The notes below the pieces were generated by a model. That model was not told where the DNA came from, did not search any database, and worked only from the letters and a program-made list of their open reading frames with translations. This document shows positions 52,441 to 62,668 of a stretch of 64,000 nt of DNA, in pieces. The stretch's first letter is position 1. Each line of letters begins with the position of its first letter. Made by a program: the position numbers and the translations under genes. The DNA comes from Diplonema papillatum. Lineage: Eukaryota; Euglenozoa; Diplonemea; Diplonemida; Diplonemidae. The stretch lies in contig JAPJBO010000476.1 in assembly GCA_030068145.1 (NCBI GenBank), forward strand, positions 1-64,000, read 5' to 3'.

Positions 52441-54099
52441 GGCTTTCAAGACTGAAGCACGGTACAGATAGGACACATCAGCACATTCATGCACAGCGCC
52501 CCCCCCTCGATTCCTTGTGGCGTCCCGGTAGAGGCAGTTCGGTGTGACTTCCACCCACGGACAGCCTGCAATAGGTCACACGCCACTTGCGGCAGCCAAG
52601 TGCTCGCAGTTCGGAGCGACGTTTTGCTTTTGGATCCTTCGATGTCGGCTCTTCCTGATCTGGCCACGCAGAATTGTCTGCGGGTTAGGTAGTTCGCAAC
52701 CACCAACACACGAACACGAGATACCCGTTTCAGGGGGGGGACAGGTTGCCTCATCCTACTGATGGTGCATCGGGCACAGTGCGTTGCTCAGGGTAGTCGA
52801 AGGCCTGACAATCACACTAACGCAACAAATTTACCGCGTTATAATGTGAACTGCAGCACCAGGGTATAATGATGAACCGGAAGACCATGACGTACCGACT
52901 ACACCGTCTTGGCTTGAAGTTAATATAGCAGAGAATCTGTGGCAAGGCCTTGCATCAGTATCAGTAGTAACTCGGCGATTGCCTCTCTCCGTTAGTCTGC
53001 TCGCGGTCGCTTTGCGTCCTTTCCCTTTCCCTGCTGCGTTTATGCTTCTGCAACCGTTATCGACAGCGGCAGGCACTGCGATGCAGTTCAAGGGGATAGG
53101 GATGGGCTGGCGACCACTGCCACAGCGTCCACCGACGGGAGGAAATCACTTCGCAAATGCCAAGCTCTCAAATGTTCAGACGCCTGATCACCTGGGACGA
53201 GACAAAAAATCACGTGACCAACACCTGGGTACAACACTGGTAGACACCCTGCTAAACGGGCTTCGCGGAATTGGCTGGACTGCACCCGTGTTGGACGTCA
53301 GGCTAACTGCAATGTCATACATAGAACGAACCCAAACGAAGAAGAAGAAGAAAAAGGCCCCTGCGTTCTTTTGAGAACTTACCCCCCCCACCCCCCTCCT
53401 TTCTTCGTGTCTCTTTTCTTTCTTCTGGGTTTTCTTCACTCGAGCAGGGATTATCATGCATGGTTAAATAAGGGTTTCGTCGCCAAAAAAAAAAAAACAT
53501 TCTTCTCGAAACAGGCCGGTTAAAAAAGGTCTTTTAGCCACAGGAGTTTCTGGCGAAGTTTTTTGTGCTCGCAAGGTCAGAGACACGGAGGCTGCAAGAC
53601 CCGCAGGACCCACAGGTGGGGTCTACAGCAAGGTGGCGAAGCAGCAACACGCCCACGAAGGTCGCAGCATCACAGGCCATTACAAAAAGCGAACTTTAAC
53701 TCTAAAGAACCTCCTCAACGTGGAAAAAAATCTTTCCGGCAATGCTACAGCCTTTTTAACCATGATGTTCCCGAGAACAAAAAAAAAACAAAAAAAAAAC
53801 AACAAAACTACGCATCTTTTTCAGTCTTTTTCTTTTTTGGCTTTCTTATTCTTTTTCTCATGGATAGCGATTTTCTCTCTCCCCCCCCCCCCATTTGTCC
53901 ACAAGACTCACTACCAACGCGGCTTCACGCGCACCTTTCAAACCGCATCTTCATCGATCATGTTCTTATTCTGTCTCTTCTTGTTCTTCGTCTTCTTTTT
54001 CACCGTCGTCTTTTTGGTTCTGCACGAAAATATTCTGGTCTTCTTCGGGCAGCAGATTTTTTTTTGAGAACGACATACCACACTGTGGACATGTCAGTA
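52441..54099. other. No supported gene
   Basis: Includes a second ccccctcgattccttgtgg word (52503, also 52294) and a tcgaaggcctgacaatcaca word shared with 38 kb (52798). Poly-A/T-rich tracts lie around 53.48 and 53.77-53.86 kb, with a C run at 53881. A gcgaactttaactctaaag word at 53691 links to the 38.3/54.5-kb repeat. Frames here are T-rich or low complexity. Confidence 0.4.
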
Positions 54100-54500
54100 C
54101 AAAAGGAATGTACTTGGTGTCGTTCACAAACGGTCCCGGACATGGCTAGCCATAACCCATAACGAAAGCGTGCACTAAATATACAACCCGAAACCATATA
54201 GCCCTTTCTTGCTCTAAGAGGAATTGGTGGGGAAAATATTCGGAGGTGTGACTGACATTCTTTGATCCTGTTGGTTCGGGCTGGTTCAGGAGTGCTACCA
54301 TTTTACCGGGATATTACTATTCGTCGAAGCCAGCCCCACCCCGAATTCTTCTGGTGTCGATTCGAGGTGGTCGTGCCCGTCTAGCCATGCGTCTTGCTCC
54401 TATTCCCTCAGTAAACTGCAAAACCCTGAACGATCATGAACGGTCACACGGAGACCCTAAACCCCCGGAATTTCAAGCGAACTTTAACTCTAAAAAGGAA
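54100..54500 (+). repeat. Dispersed repeat copy B, interrupted by a 190-bp insertion
   Basis: Matches 38040-38310 on both sides of about 54230-54420. The inserted piece (54247-54418) is nearly identical to 63792-63955, the sequence just after the stop codon of the 62.7-63.8 kb ORF. The insertion is thus a short fragment of that mobile element inside an older repeat. The resumed word is tcatgaacggtcacacggag. Confidence 0.85.
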
Positions 54501-54544
54501 ACCTGCCGAGTGAAGATGCAAAACAGGTCCTTCGCACACGCGAG

Positions 54545-54735
<191 letters not shown>

Positions 54736-54834
54736 CTTGCGTCGACCAGATCCACCCGGGCGTCTATCAAGAGCATGCGTGACACAGCCGCGTCTCAAAA
54801 GGTGAGATGGTATATACCACTATCGCAACGAGAG

Positions 54835-54925
54835 TCCAATCTCAAAGGAGGTAAATGTGCTGCAGCCCACACGAAACACAGGTAACTCTGGGGTGAGTGG
54901 CGGGCGTAAGCGTTCAACAAGTCGA
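54835..54925 (+). repeat. Second copy of the aatctcaaaggaggtaaatg repeat
   Basis: Matches 51650-51740 over about 90 bp (tgctgcagcccacacgaaac, tggcgggcgtaagcgttcaa). Upstream, acacagccgcgtctcaaaag matches the segment after the motif at 36.78 kb, showing that these short repeats derive from one longer family. Confidence 0.8.
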
Positions 54926-55408
54926 ACTGAGCAAGGCAGTCCCTCGAGCGTTTCTTTGCGCGGAAAGTGTTGGGAACGAGGACGATTCCCTTCTCCGCAT
55001 ACGAGAACCCTCACGAGAATATGCAGCCTCCATCCCCGTGTTGCCCATTTCTTTCGGCTGAAGAAAACGGAGAAGCGGTACTTTTTTTCTTCTCTTCTTT
55101 TTCCCCTTTTTTTGTTTTTTGAGTTTTTTCTTTCTTTTGCTGTTTTGTAGAAGGGAATGTTTCCTTCACCCTTCGGCCTCCTCTTTTCTCTACCCTTTCT
55201 CGTTTGGGACGGATTGCGCTGCTTTGCGATGTGTTCTCCAGCTCCGGCACTCGAACTCCGTTCGTCCGCGCGACTGCTGTTGTGGTGTTGTTATGGTGGT
55301 ATTGCCAACCGCCGCCGAGCAGCGGAACGATCAAGACACCGACGCCGTCACCCTCAGTGGCCTCTTCGCACACTACGACGCACACCACCGCCCTACAGTA
55401 ACCTGCAA

Positions 55409-55603
55409 ATGCACACGCAATGTCCATCGTGCAAAAAGACAGTTCGCAAGGGCGGGCTGACCCAACACCTGCTGTACGTTCATGCTGAGAAGCTTGACAA
55501 GAAGACCTGCCCCCTGTGCATGCAAAGGTTCGCCAGGGATGCCCACATGACGGGGCAGCGGCCCGCACCGCGCCTCCGACGGAACGACCTACGCCCACCT
55601 TAG
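55409..55603 (+). CDS. Short C2H2 zinc-finger ORF, probably partial
   Basis: From an ATG at 55409 the frame encodes 64 residues with one complete finger, CPSC-x11-H-x4-H (KKTVRKGGLTQHLLYVH). A second, incomplete one follows (CPLCMQRFARDAH) without a matching last His. The frame is open upstream to 55157 through a Cys/Arg-rich, less convincing stretch; cgccctacag at 55389-55398 may be an acceptor. The two-finger arrangement resembles N-terminal fingers of RLE retrotransposons and host regulators alike. Function unknown. Confidence 0.45.
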   Translation: MHTQCPSCKKTVRKGGLTQHLLYVHAEKLDKKTCPLCMQRFARDAHMTGQRPAPRLRRNDLRPP

Positions 55604-55679
55604 AAGTACGGGTTTGAAGTGAGGCGACCGGAAACTCCTCGGAGAGATGGTCCCTGCACTCGAACTCGTCTCTCTCTCT

Positions 55680-55845
55680 CGGAATTGTCAGCGCGGTAGC
55701 GATGACAGTGAGGACACATATAGGTGGGAGGGGAGAGGCCCTGGGACTGCTAAGGCGTGACAACCCCCCCCTGTCCCTCCCAGGGAGCCACCCCGAAACT
55801 AGCCTGGCCCACCCGACGGTGGGGGCCCACCCCTTTGACTTGTTT
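55680..55845 (+). repeat. Inverted-ended segment related to the 46.4-kb intron repeat
   Basis: The left half (gtcagcgcggtagcgatgac, acatataggtgggaggggag) matches 46360-46410 directly. The right half (ccctcccagggagccacccc, gacttgtttctagc) matches 46510-46570 in inverse. The two loci are therefore differently arranged copies of one palindromic short element. Confidence 0.65.
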
Positions 55846-56282
55846 CTAGCAAACTTGTTTGAGCACCTTCGGTGCGTCTAGGGGGGTCGAGGACCCAAAG
55901 AGAGACAAGAGGTATTGGGCGACAAGCCCTGAGTGTTTGAAGTCCACTCGCTTCAGAAGCAAGGTTGGAAGGAGACGATTCGGAAACTTAAGGATTCGGA
56001 ATTGGAAAAATACCACAGGCAATTCCTCCTTCTTCCTTGTTCCCGACCTCGCTCCCCTCGATCGATTTTGCGGTATTCGCCCCAAGAGTAAAGGTCTTAA
56101 GGAAAATCATCAAAACCCAAACCGCAGCCACAAAAAACAGCCCGACTAGGACACAACCGCAAAGGGAACCCAAAAACAATCGGAAACCCCAGGAAAGTTT
56201 GATCCACACCGGTGTGGGTTCATAAAACGCCTGCAAAATGTGTCGCCAAACCGCCGGGACCCTGAAAGGTCCGAACGAGACC

Positions 56283-56327
<45 letters not shown>

Positions 56328-56480
56328 ATTCGCATGTCTCTGCAGGCGTGCAAGCAGCGAGCACCATCAAAGTACGAGGGCTAAGACATTGCAGACAGGG
56401 ATTCCATGCAAGATTTTGAATCGAAACCTGGCGAATACTCGAGGGGCTGCCTTGTGCTTACTTCGAAGGAGGCTAGAGGG
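55846..56480. other. No supported gene; (CT)n tract
   Basis: Anonymous sequence with a (CT)n run at 56286-56326. Short frames only. Confidence 0.4.
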
Positions 56481-56976
56481 GGAGAAACAGTACACAGCTC
56501 CAAACGTGGGTCTTTCTTTTGTTGAACGCTTTACGCCCGCCACTAAAAACCAGAATTGCTTGTGTTTTGTGTCCGCTGGTCGCACGACGATCGCGCACCC
56601 CCCGCCGACTCAGCTCGCCCCTCAACGACGCCGTACCTCGCCGTGCCACTAGCCGGAAGCGAGAGCACGAGGACCCCGATTCCGGAGCAGCGGCAAGCTC
56701 AGGGTCGTCGAACTCGTCTTCGAGGCAGTCGAGGAGCGCCGCCACCCGGTGCGCGGTGCTGGACACCGTGTCGAACTGGTCAACCTGCTGCTGCGAGCAG
56801 CCGAGCTGCCGGCGCCTGCTTTCGTAGACCTCCGCCTCGGTCAGGGCCACGGGCACGCCGACGGCGGGGGAGCAGCAGTCGCAACCGTCACGAGTTGTAC
56901 CCCGGCGGAAGCGCGCCAAGAGTGACCCGTCCGGTGTCACGCAGCGAAAGGCTGCTCGTGTGGTACTCATCAGCAT
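56473..56976 (-). CDS. Unrecognised exon with G/C-ending codons
   Basis: ATG at 56976 within a GCATGC motif (ATG-CTG-ATG-AGT-ACC-ACA). The first ~113 codons end mostly in G or C and give a protein-like peptide: a Cys cluster (GCDCCSPAVG), a helix (LTEAEVYESRRRQLG), another helix with Asp/Glu (AALLDCLEDEFDDPEL) and a Ser/Arg segment. A donor (CGAG|GTACGG) at 56637/56636 would end the exon there; the frame itself runs to 56473. No family recognised. The word CGCGATCGTCGTGCGACC downstream is shared with 36.5 kb, where a similar motif also lies about 200 bp upstream on the same strand, suggesting a related degenerate locus. Confidence 0.45.
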   Translation of the reverse strand: MLMSTTRAAFRCVTPDGSLLARFRRGTTRDGCDCCSPAVGVPVALTEAEVYESRRRQLGCSQQQVDQFDTVSSTAHRVAALLDCLEDEFDDPELAAAPESGSSCSRFRLVARRGTASLRGELSRRGVRDRRATSGHKTQAILVFSGGRKAFNKRKTHVWSCVLFLPL

Positions 56977-56999
56977 GCCGGTGACTCTGGTTCACATAA

Positions 57000-57590
57000 C
57001 CAGGATCGGATTGATTCGGACTTAGATCCAGAAGTGCGGCCCCCGCCAAAAATGCGATAAAAATGCCAACCCCTTGATGAGAGATTTTTCACCTCTGTGG
57101 GCATCTTCGGTCGAATGCATCACTGTTTTCCAACTTTCGAAGTGCGAAAATGGCTTCAATGTTTCTTCCGGACCCGAATCCGTAAACATCGGTCAAAACA
57201 GCCTTCTCGATGGTCCGCATTCGAACTATCGCCTGTTTGCGGACCCGGGGCTGGCCGGCCAGATTCTCAAAGGTGAAATGGTCCCCTGGGAAAAATGGGC
57301 CACAAATTGAAGAGCGTTTTTAGGGCGATTTCAGCTGAAAGGACGAGTTTTTTTTTTCGTGACCCCCACCCTGGACACCACCTTCGAGCGATGAGGTCAC
57401 CCTGCTGGTCCCTGTGTACACAGGCCCTGCAGAGCCCACAGTGTACATCAAACTGCAGGAACACCCCATTTTTATTCGAGAACGGCGTATTTGGAAAGGC
57501 TGCCGTAGCACCCTCCATGTTTGCACCTTCCTCGGATGCTACGGTCAGGAAGGGGCTTCAATGTACCTACCCCCTCCCCGTGTTAGTGTC
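57000..57590. other. No supported gene
   Basis: Anonymous sequence; a 78-codon frame at 57074-57310 has no domain. It ends at the cccgtgttagtgtcgcctcc word (57580) that recurs near 57.85, 57.98 and, inverted, 59.7 kb. Confidence 0.35.
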
Positions 57591-57628
57591 GCCTCCGTTT
57601 ACTCCCTTCTCCCCGTGACGGATTCGCC

Positions 57629-57850
57629 TGAGCTCTAGTAGCACGGGTGGTCCTGGCTGTGACGAGCTACGAACAGCCGCCTGACAAACCAGACTCACAC
57701 CGCAGTCCTGTCTGCAGACACTCAGGTTCCGCGCTGATGATGGACCGCCTTATGTGTCCGTGGCTTAAAGGACCGGAACACGGCGCAGACGGGACCAGTG
57801 CGGTGTAGAGCACATACCCATTCCAAGCACGTTCTTGCAATCCCCCGTGT
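57629..57850 (+). repeat. Dispersed repeat with hairpin (gtagcacgggtggtcctgg)
   Basis: gtagcacgggtggtcctggc, tgtgacgagctacgaacagc, ctgacaaaccagactcacac recur at 60472-60545 almost without change and, diverged, at 52338. The first 30 bases can fold (gtagc...gctac). It is followed at 57770-57847 by the aacacggcgcagacgggacc segment shared with 52.12 kb. A small structured RNA gene is possible but unproven. Confidence 0.75.
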
Positions 57851-57982
57851 TAAAGTCGCCTCCGTTTAGCCCTTGTCAGTGTCGCCTTTTTGCCTGAAAC
57901 GCGAGGCGACACTAACACGGGAAGACGGTTCTCAATAGGTGTCCCTGTATTTGCATGAAGAATGTCTCATCCTCACCAACGG

Positions 57983-59722
57983 CTTCCCGTGTTAGTGTCG
58001 CCTTTAAGAAAGTGTAATTCCCTTATATCCCAATGGGATTGCCTTGGGCAAGGGACAAAATTTGTCGTCCCATTGAGATATAAGGGAACAAAATTTGTTG
58101 ACCACAGAACCTGGCCAGACCAGTCAGTCCGACCAGCCTGGACAGACCAGACAGCCTGGACAGCCTGGACAGCCTGGACAGCCTGGACAGCCTGGACAGC
58201 CTGGACAGCCTGGACAGCCTGGACAGCCTGGACAGCCTGGACAGCCTGGACAGCCTGACCAGACCGGTCCGTCCGACCAGCCTGGACAGACCAGACAGCC
58301 TGGACTGACCGGACAGTCCGACCAGCCTGGACAACCAGACAGCCTGGACAGCCTGACCAGACCAGTCAGTTCGACCAGCCCGGACTGACCAGAACTGACC
58401 AGACAGCCCGGACAGCCTGGACAGACCAGACAGTCCGACAAGCCTGGCAGGCTGGAGGCTGGAGCCTGACCAGTCTAGTCCGGCTGACCCAGAGTCCGAC
58501 CAGCCTGGACTGCCTGACCAGACCAAGCCCTGGCGGTTGGTGCTGCAAGATCAACAGGAAGGTTGGGGGAGACTGATCCCTCACACCGAAGTGTTCACGG
58601 GTTGCCTTGTGAGCGTAGATGCGCGGGGCTGAACTCAGGCTGCATGAGTGGGTTTTGTCAGGTAACGATGGTCCTCCACACCGGATCTCAAGAGTAAGCT
58701 TCGTTTCCAAAAGTCGTGATCAAGTCTGTATACCACAGAAGGCGCGAACTTAACGCAAGGACCCTTCAGACGTGGAACGCATTGGTCAGAAAAGCAAACA
58801 CCGCAACGGAGCAGGCGCCCGGCAGGCATTAGGCTCGGTCAGGACTGATCCCTCACACCGAAGTGATCATGGGTTGCCTTGTGAGCGTAGATGCGCGGGG
58901 CTGAACTCAGGCTGCATAGTGGGTTTGCGGAACTGCCGTAGCATCGATCAGCGAGTAAACGTATCCATCCCTGGCCGTGGCGCTCGATGGCTTCGGTAAA
59001 GCGCATCGGGTATACAGACGAGACTTGACTCCGTACTTAGAGAGCGAATTCTGTCGATGATCTTGGGTTGCCTTGTGATCGGCAGATGACTTTACGCAGA
59101 ATTATGCAATATTACCCCTCCCTTCCCTCTTTGCCCTCCCGAAAAGAAAAGGCGTCGTTGAGCACGTGTGAAAAAGGATACGGGTGCACGAGCACGCGGG
59201 GCTCATGCAGATGGAAAAAATCGGCCAATTTATCCGTAACGTAAAACACGCAAACATGCAAGAAGCTGCAGCGCAACCGGATGCGAAGTAGGGCAGTGCT
59301 AAACATGTGCTGACTGCTTCCCGAATTGAAATTGCTGGTGCTGATCCTGCTGCAGGTTCGTGCAGCAATCTTGTTACGACGGCTGTCTTCCTCTTCCTCT
59401 GGCCGCCGAGACCACAAGGGCCGAAGTGGCAGTGAAATTTGAGAAATTGAAACCTCATTTTGGAGGTAAACGCAGCCTCAGATTTGGAAATTCTTTGTTT
59501 CAACGGCACCAAACGTCCCCAAATAGCCGCTTTAAAAATTTTAAAGGGGTCCCCCAAAAATCGTCATGACCACAAATTTGTTCCCTTATATCCCAGTGGG
59601 ACAACAAATTTTGTTCCCTTATCCCATTGGGAAATAAGGGAACAAAAATTGAAGTGATGGGATACAAGGGAAATTCACCTCTAAGAAGAGGTGCCTTCAG
59701 GTAGGCGACACTAACACGGGGG
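57983..59722. mobile_element. 1.7-kb terminal-inverted-repeat element
   Basis: Ends read cccgtgttagtgtcgcct (57983) and the inverse aggcgacactaacacggg (59703-59720). Near both ends are palindromic tatatcccaatggga/acaaaatttgtt words (58020-58100 and 59575-59650). A smaller palindrome with the same ends lies at 57843-57925. The interior holds a 9-bp minisatellite, an 85-bp direct duplication (58560-58650 and 58843-58930; ccctcacaccgaagtg, gcgcggggctgaactcaggc) and no recognised transposase. Confidence 0.65.
58130..58262. repeat. 9-bp minisatellite (acagcctgg), followed by degenerate copies
   Basis: About 12 perfect 9-bp units, then irregular gaccag/acagcctgg words to about 58520. Frames are artefacts. 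Confidence 0.9.
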
Positions 59723-60174
59723 GGGGGTAGGTAGTTGAGAAAACACGTTCCCCTTCCCCGCGTTCTGCGTGTGGGGTTGCCACTGAGCAGCCGCAGATAC
59801 GTCCTTCGCCCTTGGCTCACTTTCGGGAGGTGTCGCTGCTCACCTACCAGTGTGTTGTCCCATCAACACTCGGTGCGCGAAGTGCTCGGAGTACTTGCTG
59901 CTGTATCTCCGGAAGCCAGAAAAAGCGTCTGAACACTAGAGACTGGCTTTGCCGCAGTTCAATTGGATTCAACTTCGGGTTGGCAGGTTGCAGCCACCAC
60001 TGCGCCTCATTACCAGGCCGTTGGAGTGGCCCACACCGGCCAAGAGTGACCCACACGTTACAACGCACCCCCCAAAACCACCCCCTATAACCGGTCAAAA
60101 TCTGCAAACCCCAGGAATCTCTAAACTAAGACCCTGCGGAGAATACGTAAGAAAACACACACATTCGAAACACA

Positions 60175-61897
60175 ATGTCGTCGGAGCCGAACATGTTCAA
60201 GAGCAAGCGGTCCGCGCCCAGTGAAGGTCCCATAGAAGGAAGGACAGACGATGACTTCGTCGCGCGGAGATCCGTTCCGAGGTCTGACTACACGCGGGAA
60301 GAAACGGCGGGGGGCACCACCCCTTTGGGCGCACCCCTGCCCGACATTGTTACCGAGGAGCCGATGGAGGAGCTAGGCCGTGCCGCATCGCACACAAGCT
60401 TGCGAAGCAAGGTATTGTCGCCTCCTTTGGCCCCCCCACCGTTCACGGTGGGGGTTCACCTGTGCTCTCGTAGCACGGGTGGTCCTGGCTGTGACGAGCT
60501 ACGAACAGCCGCCTGACAAACCAGACTCACACAGCAGTCCTGTACCAAAGCTCGGAGTTGGACCAATGCTCAGGTTGCAAGGTGGCCGTATTCGTATGGC
60601 GTACATGCAAGCGCTTCCATCCCGATGAACAGGTTACTTACAAGGCACCATACCACCGTTAGGTCTTGGTGAGAGGGGTTATCCCAGCCTTCTGAATACA
60701 TGTTGGCTTGTAGCTTGCGACCACACAAACAGCGGCAGTTCACACACTCCCAACCCGGCAAGAACCCGGCGAAGCTTGCACGCCACTTTGGAACCAAAAC
60801 AGGGATCGTCGGCGGACAGGGCAGGCGGAGGCGGGAGCACAGCGCTCGTCGCCAGGCATAAACCCGGAGAGAACACAAACCCAGCAAGAACCAGGCACAA
60901 CCCAGGAGAGAGCAAACCCGGCAAGAATCAGGCACAACCCCGGAAAGAACACAAACCCGGCGAAGCTGGTACGCCACTTTGTAACCGATCACACCATCAA
61001 TCGTCAGAATTTCTAAAACAGGGATCGTCGGCGGACAGGGCAGGCGGAGGCGGGAGCACAGCGCTCGTCGCCAGGCATAAACCCGAGAACACAAACCCAG
61101 CAAGAACCAGGCACAACCCAGGAGAGAGCAAACCCGGCAAGAATCAGGCACAACCCCGGAAAGAACACAAACCCGGCGAAGCTGGTACGCCACTTTGTAA
61201 CCGATCACACCATCAATCGTCAGAATTTCTAAAACAGGGATCGTCGGCGGACAGGGCAGGCGGAGGCGGGAGCACAGCGCCTGTCGCGTCAAGGCAGCCG
61301 TCGCAAGGGTCGTACGCCGAGCAGCACGACACGATGGACGGCGGGGCGCCCGACGCCGCAGAGCACAGGTCGCAAGCGTCGGCCGGCATGAGCGACATGC
61401 AGCAGCCGGGCCCCATGGGCGCCGACCTGCAGCTGGAGAACCAGAAGCTGCGGGCGCAGATCGAGTCCCTGCAGCGGCTGTACACCAGCGGCTCGCAGGA
61501 GACGAAGGTGTGCGCGCCCCATTTCTTTCGACGCCCGACCGCGGAGGGCGGCACCAAGTGCCAAAGGGGGTACCTGTTAATCCAGGATCTCCGGGCCCCG
61601 GGCCCCGGGTTAGCGCTAGGGTTCAGATAGGGTCCAGGCCCACGGTAATCACGGATGGATTCTTCAATATTGCAGCTTCCACAACAAGCGGAGAGCAAGA
61701 CGAGAAAAAATCAAGAAATAAACTTGATAAAATTTGATATAAAAAAGCTCACAGTCGTGCATTTTACCATAGGGGCTGAGAGTCGAGAGAGCAGACACGT
61801 GCGGTTCCACCGTTCGGGGGCTATTCCGTCTGAACACCCCGCGTCTTTCAACGGGGTTGGTTTTGGCTCCGCACACGCACTGCCACGAGGGCTTTGA
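60175..61897 (+). CDS. Spliced gene with coiled coil and triplicated splice acceptor
   Basis: Exon 1 (60175-60411, 79 residues) starts at a true ATG and is Ser/Pro/acidic (SSEPNMFKSKRSAPSEG, LPDIVTEEPMEELG), ending GCAAG|GTATTG. Exon 2 most simply is 61238-61507 (phase 0 at both ends): Gly/Ser-rich, Gln-rich, then a leucine-periodic coiled coil (LQLENQKLRAQIESLQRLY), ending ACGAAG|GTGTGC. A last exon may start at 61676 after cttcaatattgcag; in phase 0 it runs to 61897, but its composition is less convincing. The exon 2 acceptor and the first ~50 bases of exon 2 exist in three tandem copies (60803, 61022, 61238), all in the same open frame, so longer isoforms are possible. Family unrecognised; it shares the style of the 46.3-kb gene. 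Confidence 0.6.
60472..60545 (+). repeat. Second copy of the gtagcacgggtggtcctgg repeat
   Basis: Almost identical to 57637-57710; lies inside intron 1 of the gene above. Confidence 0.85.
60785..61237 (+). repeat. Tandem 219/216-bp repeat duplicating an exon start
   Basis: Two full units plus the true exon start: ctaaaacag|ggatcgtcgg, acaaacccagcaagaaccag and cggcgaagctggtacgccac in each. Unit lengths differ by three bases (one gag codon). No stop in the exon 2 phase; the encoded peptide is rich in KPGE/NPG words. Confidence 0.9.
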
Positions 61898-62640
61898 ACC
61901 CTGCTACACACTCCGTAGAAGTCTTCGGTTGCATTCGGGGCCCAGGTTAAAGACTGGTCATTCCCCCTTGTACCCATTAGCGTTTGCTAATTTCTCCATT
62001 GTACCGTGAAAGCACTTTCCTTGGGGTTTGGCGGTTTTCAACCTGTTTTTCACTGCTTCCCACGGCCTCTACCATGCCCAATCGACATCGGTGAGGTCCA
62101 TGTCCTCACGTGATGGTACAGCCGGCAATTTTCTTTGTGCGTATGTGCTATCACCTGTATGGTAATTTCCACAGTACACTTTTTGATAATGACAACCGCG
62201 GTTGTTACCACAAGAAAAAAGAAAACTCTAGTGTTTTTTCCTCTATTGTTAACAGTGATTAAATAGCTATCCTTTGGGCCGGAATCCCTAAAAACCCGCA
62301 TTTCGGAAACGGTCCCACATTTTTCCCAGGGCGTTTGACCAGTTCACCTTAAAGCCTCCGCCCGTTCACTGTCTCGACGGACGTACTGACATGGGCTGAA
62401 ACGTTCCGAACAGTCACTTTGCAAGGGGTTCCTCTGAATACTCGCAGTTCACAGTTCAGCTGGTAATCTGGCACCCGCGAAGGGAAGAACGCACCTCGAA
62501 TGTCCTGCCACCGGCCTGGCGTTAGGCAGGAACTCGGCCACCGGGATCGCACCATCATGTCCTTCCACGGTTCTCTTCATCGGAGCTGAACGAGAGAGAC
62601 CACGCACATACTTTCTGGTCTCCGGGTCCATTTTCACGGC
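61898..62640. other. Intergenic; inverted copy of a palindromic repeat and a 203-bp unit fragment
   Basis: 62155-62215 is the inverse of 45465-45535 (acaaccgcggttgt palindrome). 62545-62640 is a diverged fragment of the 203-bp unit (cggttctcttcatcggagct, ctccgggtccattttcacgg). No gene seen. Confidence 0.5.
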
Positions 62641-62643
62641 TCT

Positions 62644-62668
62644 GTCTTACTACAGGCTGTAGTAAGAC
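62644..62668. repeat. 25-bp perfect palindrome
   Basis: gtcttactacag-g-ctgtagtaagac: 12-bp arms around one base, directly after the 203-bp unit fragment and at the start of the following open frame. Could mark an element end or a transcript hairpin. Confidence 0.85.

Noticed and set aside
55011-55763. 250-codon minus-strand frame
   Set aside because: No domain and unusual composition. It lies opposite the zinc-finger frame and low-complexity T-rich DNA and is best read as a shadow.
57962-58526. Overlapping frames with SLDSLDSLD-like repeats
   Set aside because: Produced by the 9-bp acagcctgg array inside a transposon-like element.
59844-60107. NPKLNPIE word on the minus strand, like the SPDLNPIE motif of Tc1/mariner transposases
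   Set aside because: No first or second catalytic block, HTH region or inverted repeats around it; a single eight-residue resemblance is not enough.
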